Assembly: GCA_937874815.1 (NCBI GenBank)
Contig: CALNBW010000290.1
Span: 1 to 5,321, forward strand
Source of the DNA: an uncultured Bacillota bacterium
GTDB taxonomy: Bacteria > Bacillota > UBA994 > UBA5500
Reading direction: 5' to 3'
DNA: 5,321 nt
The position numbers and the translations under genes are program-made. This document shows, in pieces, positions 5,037 to 5,321 of this stretch (position 1 is the stretch's first letter; the number at the start of each line of letters is the position of its first letter). The notes below the pieces were generated by a model, which was not told the origin of the DNA, searched no databases, and worked only from the letters and a program-made list of their open reading frames with translations.

Positions 5037-5321
5037 ATGAGTACTTGGCGGGGAGCAGATATAGCAAACGCTTTTGGCATTGCCGATGAGGGGTTGGTAT
5101 TGAACGGGGCCTTCTGTTTGAAGACTCCCTTAGGTTTAGCCACCCCCACACTGTATCGTGGCGACCTCGACTTCCTGCAGTGGTTAGGAGCAGAGCTACC
5201 CCACCTGAACACCAAATTAGGCAGGCTAGGTTTGAGCCGCCTGCTGCAGGCACCATCAGGTAACTACTATGCAGCCGTCAGTGATGAATACGTCCTTTTA
5301 TCGACTCTGGAGACCGGGCCG
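5037..5321 (+). CDS. N-terminal part of an unidentified protein, weakly like CotS/YutH spore-coat kinases (runs off window)
   Basis: The 95 codons present stay open to the right edge and begin with MSTWRGADIANAFGI. There is no signal peptide or membrane segment. The order of elements, GAFCLKTPLG (24-33), a central helix-like stretch DFLQWLGAELPHL, then LQAPSGNYYAAVSDEYVLLS (70-89) and LETG, resembles the N-terminal lobe of CotS/YutH-type proteins, in which a kinase-like beta sheet is followed by a helix and a 'dG..y....g.yvLt.w.eG' strand pair. I see no clear catalytic lysine where that family has one, so it may be a degenerate kinase. The similarity is judged by eye and is weak; the protein may be something else. 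It is transcribed away from mraZ and has a strong ribosome site and a possible SigE promoter. That it is a gene is much surer than its function. Confidence 0.6.
   Translation, partial: MSTWRGADIANAFGIADEGLVLNGAFCLKTPLGLATPTLYRGDLDFLQWLGAELPHLNTKLGRLGLSRLLQAPSGNYYAAVSDEYVLLSTLETGP

Noticed and set aside
4957..5256. Minus-strand frame opposite the plus-strand gene
   Set aside because: The plus-strand frame has an ideal Shine-Dalgarno and a bounded start; the opposite frame has neither.

Overview
This window holds the start of a division and cell-wall (dcw) cluster, read on the minus strand from about 4,590 down to the left edge: mraZ, rsmH (mraW), ftsL, a SpoVD-type penicillin-binding protein with two PASTA domains, and the first 201 codons of murE. 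Gaps between the genes are 9-60 bases, each gene has its own Shine-Dalgarno sequence, and there is no convincing internal promoter or terminator, so they look like one operon. Together they set up septal wall synthesis. MraZ is the cluster's DNA-binding regulator, RsmH methylates 16S rRNA, FtsL is a bitopic divisome protein, the PBP cross-links peptidoglycan, and MurE adds the third amino acid to the wall precursor.

The organism is probably a spore-forming member of the Firmicutes, most likely Clostridia of the Peptococcaceae/Moorella kind, with mid GC content. The basis is the gene order, the PASTA-tailed PBP with the two cysteines known from Bacillus subtilis SpoVD, the strong AGGAGG-type ribosome binding sites, the use of TTG starts, and a divergent gene that faintly resembles spore-coat kinases. 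The genus is not determined.

Between mraZ and the divergent gene lies a 447-base stretch (4590-5036) without a clear gene of normal size. Nearest mraZ it has four repeats at an exact 10-base period (4611-4650), the expected form of a MraZ operator. Further out are an 8-bp inverted repeat, three GC-rich 15-base direct repeats (4828-4873), a perfect 9-bp inverted repeat (4898-4917), a possible 24-residue membrane peptide (4920-4994) and a SigE-like promoter (4969-4997).

At the right edge a plus-strand gene begins at 5037 and runs off the window after 95 codons. It shows weak similarity to the N-terminal part of CotS/YutH-family spore-coat kinase-like proteins.

Most of the window is conventional. 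The parts worth a second look are the MraZ operator array, the GC-rich RNA hairpin between ftsL and the PBP gene, the conserved cysteine pair in the only PBP at this locus, and the repeat-rich divergent intergenic region with its possible small membrane peptide and sporulation promoter.
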